From positions 1 to 35,980 of the forward strand of contig CAMCXT010000030.1 in assembly GCA_945883545.1 (NCBI GenBank): 35,980 nucleotides of DNA, read 5' to 3'. Source of the stretch: Chitinophaga pinensis (GTDB lineage: Bacteria; Bacteroidota; Bacteroidia; M30B66). The notes beneath the pieces were generated by a model, which ran no database searches, had not been told where the DNA came from, and saw only the letters and a list, made by a program, of their open reading frames with translations. Both the position numbers and the translations under genes were made by a program. Positions 24,623 through 32,974 of the stretch are shown piece after piece. Position 1 is the stretch's first letter. Each line of letters starts with the position of its first letter.

Positions 24623-25821
24623 AAAGGATTACATCCAAGCAATTCCTTTTTTATTCTACTGCAGTTTTGGCTGCATCTTTGCCCATTTTTCCAACCTGGA
24701 TTCCATTATTTATTGCAATTCTATTTCTAGGTTATTTGTTTACTAAAGATTGGAAGCTTCGCATTCAGGAACTTTTGACTTCAAAGTCAGCCCTGATATT
24801 ATTGTTGTTTTTTCTTTTTAATGTATTAGGGATTTTATGGTCTGAAAATTTGGAGAAAGCAGTTATGCATCTCGAAATAAAACTGTCGTTGCTGTTTTTC
24901 CCCTTTTTGATATTTGCTCGTCCTGATCTAAATATTCTTTCTGTAAAGCGCATCCTAAATTTTTATTGTCTGTCGACTACTATTGTCGCAACTTGTATGT
25001 TGTTGCGCAGTTTTGGAAATGTAATCTTGTATGATGGAGTTTTGCTCACTTATGGGACATTTTCTCCAATTTTCCATCCTTCCTATCTGTCGATGTACTT
25101 TATTTTGGCCATTGTTTTATTGGTAGATGGATTAAAGGATTTGCTGAGAAAATACTATTTTGTTTATGGATTAGCCATATTGTTTCTCTCTTCGGCTGTT
25201 TTCTTTTCGGCCTCAAAGGTTAATATTATTCTATTGTTTGGTTTGGGATTGTTTTATTTACTTAGATACTTTAATAATCGCCTTTCTCGACTCAAGCAAT
25301 TAATTATTGCAGCATCGTTCGGTATCGCCTTTTTTATCGCCATATTTTTAAATCAAACCATTTTCGAGCGATTTTTAAGAGGGTTTAATACCGTTAAAAA
25401 CATCCATCAGATTGATGTAAATGATACTGAAAGCAATGCCGCTAGAATTTTAATATGGAATTCTGCTCTTGATCTTATTTCCGAACATCCATGGGGAGTT
25501 GGAACTGGTGATGTGAATATTGAGCTCACCAAAAAATACCATGAAAATGGATATACAGGCATTGAATATCGTCAACTCAATGCACACAACCAGTTTCTTC
25601 AAACTGCCGCAGCTATTGGTATTTTAGGGATGATCAGCTTATTGTTTGTATTTCTTGTTCCAATGTTTAATTCTGCAATTCAAGGTAATTTTCCGATGTT
25701 GGGATTCTTAATTCTAACTTTTGTAAACGCCTGTGTCGAAGGAATCCTAGAAGCTCAAGCAGGTGTAGTGTTTTTTGCATTCTTTTACGCACTTTTGCTT
25801 CGAAATGTCAAGTCGTCTTAA
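24619..25821 (+). CDS. O-antigen ligase/polymerase family membrane protein (second copy)
   Basis: A 400-residue protein with about ten membrane helices. The Wzy_C-type periplasmic loop carries HPWGVGTGDVNIELTKKYHE and RQLNAHNQFLQTAAAIGILG, with the conserved His-Asn pair (AHNQF) typical of the family. It is only distantly like the first copy at 18823, which has PHEM at the same place. One of the pair is likely the polymerase and the other the ligase, or an enzyme attaching glycans to proteins or lipids (inference). It overlaps the following GT2 gene by 17 bases. Confidence 0.87.
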   Translation: MKRITSKQFLFYSTAVLAASLPIFPTWIPLFIAILFLGYLFTKDWKLRIQELLTSKSALILLLFFLFNVLGILWSENLEKAVMHLEIKLSLLFFPFLIFARPDLNILSVKRILNFYCLSTTIVATCMLLRSFGNVILYDGVLLTYGTFSPIFHPSYLSMYFILAIVLLVDGLKDLLRKYYFVYGLAILFLSSAVFFSASKVNIILLFGLGLFYLLRYFNNRLSRLKQLIIAASFGIAFFIAIFLNQTIFERFLRGFNTVKNIHQIDVNDTESNAARILIWNSALDLISEHPWGVGTGDVNIELTKKYHENGYTGIEYRQLNAHNQFLQTAAAIGILGMISLLFVFLVPMFNSAIQGNFPMLGFLILTFVNACVEGILEAQAGVVFFAFFYALLLRNVKSS

Positions 25822-26824
25822 AGTTTCTGTAGTCATCCCATGTAGGAATGAGGAAAAGCATATTCAGCAGTGCATTGAATCTGTTCTTGCTTCTGATTAT
25901 CCTCAGGAATTATTGTATGTACTTGTTTGTGATGGCAGAAGCACTGATCGCACCAGAGAAATAATTCAACAGTTCCAATCCAATCCATCGGTTCAATTGA
26001 TCGATAATCCTGAGCAAACTACACCTTTTGCCCTCAATTATGGTATTCAGGCAGTTTTAACTGATGTGGTAATTATTTTGGGTGCACACGCTGAAATTGC
26101 TCCTGATTATGTGCGGTTGTGTGTTGAAACTTTAATCAAGTATCCCGATACGGGCTGCGTTGGTGGAGTTCTCGACACGATATCTGAAGACGAACAAACT
26201 GCATCAATTGCACTTTCCATGTCGTCGTCTTTTGGTGTTGGAAATGCTTATTTTAGAACTGGTGAACGTGCCGGTTACGTCGACACCGTTGCCTTTGGTG
26301 CTTATCGAAGGTCGGTTTTTGAAACCATCGGATTGTTTAATCCAATATTGGCAAGAAATCAAGATGATGAGTTTAATTTCCGACTCTTGAAATCAGGCTC
26401 AAAAATTTTCCTTAATCCAGATATTCGTGCGAAATATTATGTTCGTTCTTCTTTTTCCAAATTGTATCGCCAATATCGACAGTATGGTTATTGGAAGGTT
26501 TTTGTGAACCGAGAACAATCAACTGTTACCACTTTACGCCAATTAATTCCACCAATTTGGGTCGCATATTTATTTGCACTTCCATTGGCTTTTTTAATTC
26601 ATCAATTCTTAGGTTTATTCTGGCTTTTAGGCATTTTAGCTTACCTGATGCTTTCATTATTTAGCGCTGTGCGGATGGCTAATTCGGTAAAACAATTTAT
26701 CCAGGTTTGTTGGTCATTTTATATTTTACACTTTAGCTACGGAATTGGCTATCTCGAAGGAATTATCGATTTTATTCTCCTTCGCAAAACCGGCGGAAAG
26801 CAAAATACTTCATTAAGTCGCTAA
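25805..26824 (+). CDS. GT2-family glycosyltransferase with C-terminal membrane helices
   Basis: A 339-residue inverting GT-A enzyme. Start at ATG 25805 (MSSRLKVSVVIPCRNEEKHI); an in-frame ATG at 25775 is deeper in the previous gene. Motifs: VVIPCRNEE, LYVLVCDGRSTDRT (first Asp of the nucleotide site), ILGAHAEIAPDYV in the DxD position, GRNQDDEFNF-like ARNQDDEFNFRLLKSG (catalytic base region), and RQYRQYGYWKV of the QxxRW type. Two to three hydrophobic segments follow (PPIWVAYLFALPLAFLIHQF). This layout matches ExoA-like transferases. It is the last gene of the run that began at rny; a 256-base gap follows. Confidence 0.92.
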   Translation: MSSRLKVSVVIPCRNEEKHIQQCIESVLASDYPQELLYVLVCDGRSTDRTREIIQQFQSNPSVQLIDNPEQTTPFALNYGIQAVLTDVVIILGAHAEIAPDYVRLCVETLIKYPDTGCVGGVLDTISEDEQTASIALSMSSSFGVGNAYFRTGERAGYVDTVAFGAYRRSVFETIGLFNPILARNQDDEFNFRLLKSGSKIFLNPDIRAKYYVRSSFSKLYRQYRQYGYWKVFVNREQSTVTTLRQLIPPIWVAYLFALPLAFLIHQFLGLFWLLGILAYLMLSLFSAVRMANSVKQFIQVCWSFYILHFSYGIGYLEGIIDFILLRKTGGKQNTSLSR

Positions 26825-27068
26825 TTTTAGTTTAAAAAATTTCCCTAGTTATTATTTGTATAGCTTGATATCTAAGCCAAAGCAGGTCATAGTCTGTTTA
26901 TAAAATTTTGATTAAGGATTTACTTTTCATTTTCGTAATTGAATTGTGTATTTGAGATTACTATATATAATTTTAATTATCTATAAATCAGTGTTTTAAG
27001 GGTTGGTCAATATTGCATTTTGACTCCTATGCTATTTTTTACCAATGATTCAGGATAAGTTTGGGGAA
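26825..27068. other. AT-rich gap at the end of the polysaccharide operon
   Basis: About 245 AT-rich bases with no open frame, tRNA or clear terminator hairpin. It separates the operon from the DegT-family gene, which has its own promoter at the right edge. Confidence 0.5.
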
Positions 27069-27076
27069 TAATTTTG
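27069..27076 (+). promoter_or_regulatory. -7 promoter element of the DegT-family aminotransferase gene
   Basis: TAATTTTG, a full match to TAnnTTTG, followed by only four bases (TTCC) before the ATG at 27081, so the mRNA should have no leader. No clear -33 element. Confidence 0.55.
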
Positions 27077-27080
27077 TTCC

Positions 27081-28292
27081 ATGATCCCATTTTCACCTCC
27101 ACACATTAGTCAAGACGTAATCGATGAAGTTGTTGCAGCGCTAAAATCTGGCTGGATTACCACTGGCCCTCGCACAAAAGAATTAGAAAAGAGGCTGAGT
27201 GCTTATTGCGGTGTTGAATCGACGCTATGTTTGAACTCGGCTACCGCCGGATTAGAAATCATGTTGCGTTGGTTTGGTGTTGGTCCAGGCGATGAAGTGA
27301 TCGTGCCTGCATATACCTATTCTGCTACAGCAAATGTTGTGGAGCACTGTGGTGCAAAAGTGGTTTTTGCGGATGTGAAAGCTGATGATTTCAATATCAA
27401 TCCTGATTGCATCAAAAAGCTAATCACTTCAAATACGAAGGTAATTATGCCAGTTGATTTTGCAGGATGGCCTTGTGATTTTGATGCAATCAATCGTTTG
27501 GTGACTGCTCCAGAGGTGAAAGCACTTTTCAAGCCGAATCACCCACACCAAGAACAATTGGGTAGAATCATGGTGCTGTCGGATGCTGCACATTCGATAG
27601 GGGCTTTCTACCAAGGGAAGCATACCGGATCGTTAACAGATGTTTCGGTGTTTTCGTTCCATGCCGTGAAGAATCTAACTACTGCCGAAGGCGGCGCTAT
27701 CGCTTTGAATTTTCCAGAGCCTTTCGATAATTCGGAGATTTACAAGGCTTTGTGTATTTCAACGTTGCACGGTCAGAACAAAGATGCCTTGGCGAAAATG
27801 CAGAAGGGAAATTGGAAGTACGATATTATTGAGCCAGGATATAAGTGCAACATGACCGATATCATGGCTGCGATTGGCTTAGTTGAACTTGAGCGTTATG
27901 ATCGCGAAATTTTACCTCGTCGGAAAGTGATCATGGACAAATACCATGAAGCGTTTAAAGGATATGATTGGGCTGAACTCCCACCCACTGAAACTGCCGA
28001 TAAAACGAGTTCATATCATTTGTATCCACTGCGAATCAAAGCAATTGATGAGCCAACCCGAGACAGAATCATGCAGGCTATTTTCGATCAAGATGTGAGC
28101 GTGAATGTGCATTTCATTCCTGTTCCGATGATGAGCTATTACAAATCGAAAGGATACGACATTCGTAATTACCCAATAACATACTACAATTTTAGCAGAG
28201 AGATTAGCTTGCCGGTGTTCGAAGATTTGAATGACGACTTAGTAGATCAAGTGATTCGTGCTGTAGTAAAGGCGGTTGAATCTAATATTTGA
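27081..28292 (+). CDS. DegT/DnrJ/EryC1/StrS-family sugar aminotransferase
   Basis: A 403-residue PLP enzyme of fold type I that turns a nucleotide-linked keto-sugar into an amino-sugar. Motifs: GWITTGPRTKELEKRL, CLNSATAGLEIMLR (phosphate binding), PAYTYSATANVVEHCGAKVV, the PLP Asp in VLSDAAHSIGA, and Lys197 forming the internal aldimine in FHAVKNLTTAEGG. Length is slightly longer than ArnB/perosamine synthases because of an insert (PEVKALFKPNHPHQEQLGRI) before the Asp strand. It probably supplies an amino-sugar for the adjacent polysaccharide operon (inference from position). It is a separate unit with its own promoter and a strong terminator. Confidence 0.94.
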   Translation: MIPFSPPHISQDVIDEVVAALKSGWITTGPRTKELEKRLSAYCGVESTLCLNSATAGLEIMLRWFGVGPGDEVIVPAYTYSATANVVEHCGAKVVFADVKADDFNINPDCIKKLITSNTKVIMPVDFAGWPCDFDAINRLVTAPEVKALFKPNHPHQEQLGRIMVLSDAAHSIGAFYQGKHTGSLTDVSVFSFHAVKNLTTAEGGAIALNFPEPFDNSEIYKALCISTLHGQNKDALAKMQKGNWKYDIIEPGYKCNMTDIMAAIGLVELERYDREILPRRKVIMDKYHEAFKGYDWAELPPTETADKTSSYHLYPLRIKAIDEPTRDRIMQAIFDQDVSVNVHFIPVPMMSYYKSKGYDIRNYPITYYNFSREISLPVFEDLNDDLVDQVIRAVVKAVESNI

Positions 28293-28310
28293 CTGGAGTA
28301 TTGAAAAAAC

Positions 28311-28348
28311 AAAAGGGGAACAAGTTTTGACACTTATTCCCCTTTTTT
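28311..28348 (+). terminator. Intrinsic terminator after the aminotransferase gene
   Basis: AAAAGGGGAA (28311-28320) pairs perfectly with TTCCCCTTTT (28337-28346) around a 16-base loop, and six T bases follow from 28343. The A-run on the left would let it also work on the - strand. Confidence 0.9.
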
Positions 28349-28349
28349 C

Positions 28350-29100
28350 TGGGTATTCAAACCTTGGTTTGTAACCCTAGAGCCGCTAATTTGCAAGTCT
28401 TTTCACTTCATCTTCATGCCAAATAAATCTATCCAAACAACTGGAGAACAATTGCCATCTCAGACATTTGTTTCGTTATTCATCATCATGATTCAAGTTT
28501 CGTAACGAAAGGCTCTTTCAGGATTCGTAAACCAAAGTATCTCAACTTCTGCTCCGTTTAAACTGATGCTCTTCCGAACTATGCATCAACCATCTGCGAT
28601 TTATCAGGATTTCTGGATGTTCATAGAGGTGATCTTTTGAACAGAAATCGAAAGTGTTCCTTAACAGAACCACATGTAGGTGTTCATTGCTGAACTAAAG
28701 TTTAAAGAACTGTGCAACGCATTGCTGTATCAAAGATGAAATTATTCTGATTGTTTCCAAAGAAATATGGGTTCTACTTATGCACGTGATATTCACTTAG
28801 TTATAAACCGGTGCATTTGGCTGCAAGTGCTGTTGGTGTTGATAATCATTTGATTTGTTCACGGTTATAAACTGCTGTTGATAAGTACGATAGTGAATAA
28901 CTGGATGATAATTCTGCTAAAATGAACATGCTGAACGTTCAACTTCAGGCAATTGGATGCCTGAGGATGATTTTGGGGGCGAATTGATCACTTGATGCAG
29001 TTTCGGCTTAACGGGTGAGGCAAATACCTTGTATAGCCGAACACGTGACCCCGGCTTTTTCGACGGGGGAAGCCCATTTAATTTTTTGATTGTAATTTGA
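28350..29100. other. Gene-free, hairpin-rich stretch; possible long noncoding RNA
   Basis: Some 750 bases hold no open frame above about 45 codons on either strand. The base composition (about 40% G+C by eye in the part I counted) is closer to coding DNA than to the other gaps in this window. Small hairpins are dense: GAACA/TGTTC (28639-28659), GTTC/GAAC (28682-28695), GCATTTG/CAAGTGC (28813-28830), TCAGGCA/TGCCTGA (28945-28964), the palindrome TGAACGTTCA (28932-28941), and a larger structure at 29002-29074. It lies between the terminator of the aminotransferase gene and the ybaB promoter, so any transcript would be its own unit. I could not match it to tmRNA, SRP RNA, 6S RNA or a riboswitch class, nor find a TAnnTTTG box in it. 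Strand unknown; a decayed gene is the alternative. Confidence 0.4.
29002..29074. other. Stem-loop plus possible pseudoknot
   Basis: Read on +, TTCGGCT (29002-29008) pairs with AGCCGAA (29035-29041), enclosing a 26-base loop that can form a short inner stem. Directly after it, CCCC (29049-29052) can pair with GGGG (29065-29068), while the adjacent GGCTT (29053-29057) can pair with AAGCC (29070-29074). The two pairings interleave, the order of an H-type pseudoknot, or they are alternative folds. A T-rich run follows at 29082-29087. It is upstream of the ybaB promoter, so it would be the 3' end of another transcript rather than a ybaB leader. Confidence 0.4.
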
Positions 29101-29122
29101 TGGTTTGATGCCGTTGTAAAAA

Positions 29123-29130
29123 TATATTTG
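29123..29130 (+). promoter_or_regulatory. -7 promoter element of ybaB
   Basis: TATATTTG, a full match to TAnnTTTG, with a TTTG 23 bases upstream (29096-29099) as a possible -33 element. It ends 19 bases before the ATG at 29150, giving a short leader. Confidence 0.55.
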
Positions 29131-29149
29131 CAAAAAATAATTGTAGCAT

Positions 29150-29449
29150 ATGTTTGGTAAAATGATGGAAATGAAGCAGAAAATGGAAGAGATGAAGCAG
29201 CGTCTCGATCAAATTTCTGTTACAGGAAATTCTCCTGGTGAGGATGTAATTGTGCAAATAAATGGCAATAAAAAGCTGATTGGAATTACGATTTCACCAG
29301 AGTTAGCGGCCCGTGGAGATGCGGATGAAATTGCAGAACTAACGATGGTTGCATTTCAACGCGCCATGGAAAAAGCTGAAAATGTAAATGAGTCGGAAAT
29401 GCGCTCTGCTGCTGGAAATTTACTTCCTGGTTTGGGAGGAATGTTCTAA
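29150..29449 (+). CDS. YbaB/EbfC-family nucleoid-associated protein
   Basis: A 99-residue DNA-binding protein that works as a dimer. Helix 1 is MFGKMMEMKQKMEEMKQRLD, the central sheet has VIVQINGNKKLIGITISPEL, and the C-terminal helix (AELTMVAFQRAMEKAENVNE) is followed by a Gly-rich tail ending LLPGLGGMF, as usual for the family. In many bacteria ybaB lies between dnaX and recR; here neither is present. The last 30 bases overlap the end of a convergent glycosyltransferase gene. Confidence 0.93.
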   Translation: MFGKMMEMKQKMEEMKQRLDQISVTGNSPGEDVIVQINGNKKLIGITISPELAARGDADEIAELTMVAFQRAMEKAENVNESEMRSAAGNLLPGLGGMF

Positions 29450-30745
29450 TTGATTTAGCAAATTTGCCAATACGCCCGATTGGTGTTCGCGTGTAAATTG
29501 ATCGGTGTAATTTCGATCTGCTATCTGACTGCCTGATTCTGATTTTAAATATAGCGCAAAGTGCTGTTTTAGCTGGTCAAATGCTTCATCAACAGTGTTA
29601 GAAATTGAGCCTAAATTATAAGGATTAAATGTTTGGTCGAGAATGTCATCATCGCCCGGACAAATCATAACAGGTTTTCCTAAGCCCAAATATTCATATA
29701 TTTTACTAGACGGAATTCCTTTGGCATCTTTGTGTGAAACCATCAGTAAAACATGTGATTTTGCCTGTATTTCGAGCACGTCATTTCTTGAAATTCTCGG
29801 TGTCATAATTAGCATATCTTCATATCCTTTCATATGATTTTTCACTCGTTCTGCGACTTCAACGAGAAATAAAATTCCTGGAAACCTAAGTTTGATATGG
29901 CTTCTGTGCTCTGGGAATGTATCAGCTAATTTTTTAAATGCATCTAGAAATACTTCAATTGATTGTGAATGATATAACATTCCGTTGTAAACTACTGTGA
30001 ATTCCTCGTAAAATGGGAGATCGAGATAATTTTTATAATCTTCAGGAAAAAAACCATTTAATAGAACTTCTCCGTCAACACCATTAAAATCGGCAATTTT
30101 ATTTGTATATACATCCGAAACACTTGTTATACAATATGCTGTGGAAATGTATTTTTTCTCGCTGCGAATTTCAAGCTTTTTCAGCAATCCTTCTAAAGGT
30201 CCTCTCGAATAGGTAACTATTGATGTATTCCAATCGTCGCGGTAATCTGCAATCCAAGATATCTGGTGTTTTTTATTCAATAGATAACCAAATCTGAAAA
30301 TTTCGAATGGATTGCCAGTTACAATAAGCGATTTAATTTCCGGGTGATTGCTTAAATATTGATCTGCAAAATGGTAAATATTCGAAAATGGAATAAATGA
30401 AACGTAAAAATGCAGTCCAAATAATTCGATAAATGATAAAGCCTTTCGTAAATATTTGTAACGATTCTTGCCATATTTTGTGTAAAGTCTATCGCGTAGA
30501 TTTCCTTTGTAAGGCAAATAATACACTGCATGCGTATCATATTGCTCATGCACAATATCTTTTCCTGATGGATGATGTATATCTTCTGGATTATTGATTT
30601 GGCGATCCCAATTTCTTGTAATAATAATTGGATAATAGCCGAATTTATTTAGATATTTTGCCCATCCAAGACTTCTCTGTGATGCAGTGAGATTGCAAGG
30701 AGTAAAGAAATAACTTAGAACTAAAACTTTTTTTAATTCTTCCAT
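29420..30745 (-). CDS. GT4-like glycosyltransferase
   Basis: A 441-residue GT-B transferase. N-terminal half: KKVLVLSYFFTPCNLTASQR, then WAKYLNKFGYYPIIITRNWD and SWIADYRDDWN. C-terminal half: FTVVYNGMLYHSQSIEVFLD and the donor motif SSKIYEYLGLGKPVMICPGD. It belongs to the same sub-type as the GT at 22383. One base separates it from the preceding glycosyltransferase gene, so the two are one operon. Its last 30 bases are antisense to the end of ybaB. Confidence 0.88.
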   Translation of the reverse strand: MEELKKVLVLSYFFTPCNLTASQRSLGWAKYLNKFGYYPIIITRNWDRQINNPEDIHHPSGKDIVHEQYDTHAVYYLPYKGNLRDRLYTKYGKNRYKYLRKALSFIELFGLHFYVSFIPFSNIYHFADQYLSNHPEIKSLIVTGNPFEIFRFGYLLNKKHQISWIADYRDDWNTSIVTYSRGPLEGLLKKLEIRSEKKYISTAYCITSVSDVYTNKIADFNGVDGEVLLNGFFPEDYKNYLDLPFYEEFTVVYNGMLYHSQSIEVFLDAFKKLADTFPEHRSHIKLRFPGILFLVEVAERVKNHMKGYEDMLIMTPRISRNDVLEIQAKSHVLLMVSHKDAKGIPSSKIYEYLGLGKPVMICPGDDDILDQTFNPYNLGSISNTVDEAFDQLKQHFALYLKSESGSQIADRNYTDQFTREHQSGVLANLLNQLEHSSQTRK

Positions 30746-30746
30746 A

Positions 30747-31811
30747 TCATTGAAATAATCCGATGAAATTATCAGAATTCGATTTTACAGAGTAATGATC
30801 AATTATTTTTTTTCGGGTTTGTTTCGACATTTCCCCGAGTGTTTCTCTGTTTTTTAGCAATGTTTCGATTGCAGTTTCCCATTCTTGAGATGTATCACAA
30901 ATAAATCCGTTCAAGCCATGGTCTACAATACGCGAATTTACACCTACTGGAGAAACCAAAGCGGGGATTCCCAACGACATATATTGCAAGGCTTTGAAAC
31001 CACATTTCCCATTTGCCCATTTGTCGTTCACCAAAGGCATAATGCCAATATTGAAGCCTAAAAGATCATTTATTTCTGATTCTTTTTTCCACTTCACATA
31101 TTCGAGACTCTCTAGTTCAAATTCAGGTTTAAAATCTGAAATTACTCTAAATGTGAACTTGTATTTCTTCTCGAGCTTGGCAATCACTGGAACAATTTCC
31201 CCGATATACCGGATGGTGGAGTGCGATCCTGTCCAACCAATTACGAATTCTTTTCCATTTTGATCCTTCACACGATTGTGGTAATTGTTTGTATCGATCG
31301 TTGTTGGATTGTAAACAACATTGGAGTTGAACTGCTTAGCATAGTCGCACAGATATTCGTTTCCACACGATATTTTGTAAGCATAAGAGCAGATTTTGTT
31401 CACATTTCCGTAGCCTTTCAAAAACGAGAAAAAGCTATTTGCCTCCGAAAAATTCGGAATCCAAATCGCATCATCGAAGTCATAAATGATTTTTTTCTTT
31501 AGCCAACGAGATGCAAAATACTCGAAAAATGATGGTCCGATAGGTGTTGCTTCTCGATGAATAAATATATAATCGTATTGCTTTAGCTTGAAAAGCAAGA
31601 AAAAACGCTTGAACAATCCACCTAAAATCCCAAATGCTTTTTTTAGAAATCTGCCTGGAAGATAGAGAATATCCCAAATCTCATTGCTCAGAAATGGTTT
31701 AATATCGAATTCGATACCCTTTTCGTTGAGTAGCTCATAGTACTGCTCGAAACGAAAACGCTGACTAGGCGCTTTGTCGGTAGGATATGGAACAATAAAA
31801 AGTATCTTCAT
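30747..31811 (-). CDS. GT4-family glycosyltransferase
   Basis: A 354-residue GT-B enzyme. It opens MKILFIVPYPTDKAPSQRFR, with a basic membrane-binding stretch in the acceptor domain (GRFLKKAFGILGGLFKRFFL). Donor-domain motifs: FVIGWTGSHSTIRYIGEIVP, NIGIMPLVNDKWANGKCGFK and ALQYMSLGIPALVSPVGVNS. It is first of the two-gene unit with the GT at 29420. A 5/6 promoter match (TAGTTTCG, 31840-31833 on -) lies 21 bases before the ATG. Confidence 0.9.
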   Translation of the reverse strand: MKILFIVPYPTDKAPSQRFRFEQYYELLNEKGIEFDIKPFLSNEIWDILYLPGRFLKKAFGILGGLFKRFFLLFKLKQYDYIFIHREATPIGPSFFEYFASRWLKKKIIYDFDDAIWIPNFSEANSFFSFLKGYGNVNKICSYAYKISCGNEYLCDYAKQFNSNVVYNPTTIDTNNYHNRVKDQNGKEFVIGWTGSHSTIRYIGEIVPVIAKLEKKYKFTFRVISDFKPEFELESLEYVKWKKESEINDLLGFNIGIMPLVNDKWANGKCGFKALQYMSLGIPALVSPVGVNSRIVDHGLNGFICDTSQEWETAIETLLKNRETLGEMSKQTRKKIIDHYSVKSNSDNFIGLFQ

Positions 31812-31958
31812 GCAAGTCGGTGAGCCGAATTGCGAAACTAAGAAAATCGTCTTATGTTATTCGACATTTGGGAGGATTTCTAGTAATTTATTTCGGCAGA
31901 TTTGAAGCTGTGCTTTACCTGTATTTTAGAGCAAAACCTTGATGTTTCAGTTGGATTA

Positions 31959-32969
31959 TCAAATAATATTCACTTCTCTTTCAAGTGTAACACCAAATTT
32001 AGCTTGAACATCCAACAGGATATCTTCCGATAATTGCCAGATTTCTTTTCCAGACGCTTCGCCATAATTCACAAGAACCAAAGCCTGTCGAGCATGAACA
32101 CCTGCATCGTTTCTACGAAATCCTTTCCAACCGGCCTTTTCAATAAGCCATCCTGCAGCCAGTTTCACAGCAGAATCGCCAGCTGGATAGAACACCAATT
32201 CGGGATGTTTTTCTTGGATCGAATCTGCTATGCTGGTCGATACTACAGGATTTTTGAAGAAACTTCCAGCATTCCCAAGCATATTTGGATCTGGAAGTTT
32301 TGTGCTTCTGATAGCAATTACTGCGCGGCTTACATCTTGAATGCTAGGCTCTGAATTTGCAGCTATTTCAAGCTCTTTTTGAATATCCCCGTAACCTGTT
32401 TTAAGAACATGGTTGCGTTTACTCAATCGAAATGAAACCGATACAATGATGTACTGATCCTTCAATTTTCGTTTAAAAACACTTTCTCTGTAGCCGAAAG
32501 CGCAAGATTGATTGTCGAACTCTACCAAAATACCATCAGAAATCCGAATGGCTTGAAGGCTATGAAATATATCCTTGATCTCGACACCGTAGGCACCAAT
32601 ATTCTGCATCGGACTTGCGCCCACTTTACCTGGAATGAGCGATAAATTCTCTAATCCGCCCCAATTATTTCTCAAACAATGCAATACGAATTGATGCCAA
32701 TTTTCGCCAGCACCAGATCTAACGATAACATAATCATCATTTTCATCGAGCACTTCAATGCCTTTGATTTCGTTTTTCCACAGCCATCCAGTTGGGTTTT
32801 GTGTGAAAAGCAAATTCGATCCACCACCAAGAATCAAAGTGGGTTGATGTGTTGTTTTTTCCATCAACGCAGGCAATTCTTCTGTTGATTGAAAAACAGC
32901 CAGATCGCCGATTGCGTCGATGCCGAATGTATTGTGTGATTTTAGGCTTGCTGCCTTTTGGATATTCAT
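31959..32969 (-). CDS. murB: UDP-N-acetylmuramate dehydrogenase
   Basis: A 336-residue FAD enzyme reducing UDP-GlcNAc-enolpyruvate to UDP-MurNAc with NADPH, the second committed step of peptidoglycan synthesis in the cytoplasm. FAD-binding motifs: TLILGGGSNLLF and LIPGKVGASPMQNIGAYGVE. The type I signature loop FGYRESVFK contains Arg161, and the proton-donating Ser is Ser236 in LGNAGSFFKNP. C-terminal motifs: AAGWLIEKAGWKG and HARQALVLVN. Length and the Tyr-loop place it in the E. coli type. Start at ATG 32969, with a candidate -7 box five bases before it; the stop is TGA. The 147-base gap to the glycosyltransferase downstream of it shows no gene. Confidence 0.97.
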   Translation of the reverse strand: MNIQKAASLKSHNTFGIDAIGDLAVFQSTEELPALMEKTTHQPTLILGGGSNLLFTQNPTGWLWKNEIKGIEVLDENDDYVIVRSGAGENWHQFVLHCLRNNWGGLENLSLIPGKVGASPMQNIGAYGVEIKDIFHSLQAIRISDGILVEFDNQSCAFGYRESVFKRKLKDQYIIVSVSFRLSKRNHVLKTGYGDIQKELEIAANSEPSIQDVSRAVIAIRSTKLPDPNMLGNAGSFFKNPVVSTSIADSIQEKHPELVFYPAGDSAVKLAAGWLIEKAGWKGFRRNDAGVHARQALVLVNYGEASGKEIWQLSEDILLDVQAKFGVTLEREVNII

Positions 32970-32974
32970 ATCCG

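Noticed and set aside
28417-28638. Short peptide frame MPNKSIQTTGEQ and an in-frame continuation after a stop
   Set aside because: The frame has 29 codons, then a stop, then 44 more; the product is not recognisable and no start signal or codon bias supports it. A decayed gene cannot be excluded.
28350-29100. tmRNA or SRP RNA gene
   Set aside because: TTCGACGGG at 29060-29068 recalls the tmRNA 5' end, but no tag reading frame, matching 3' acceptor end or downstream room exists (ybaB starts at 29150). The SRP core GGTCCGGAAGG is absent on both strands.
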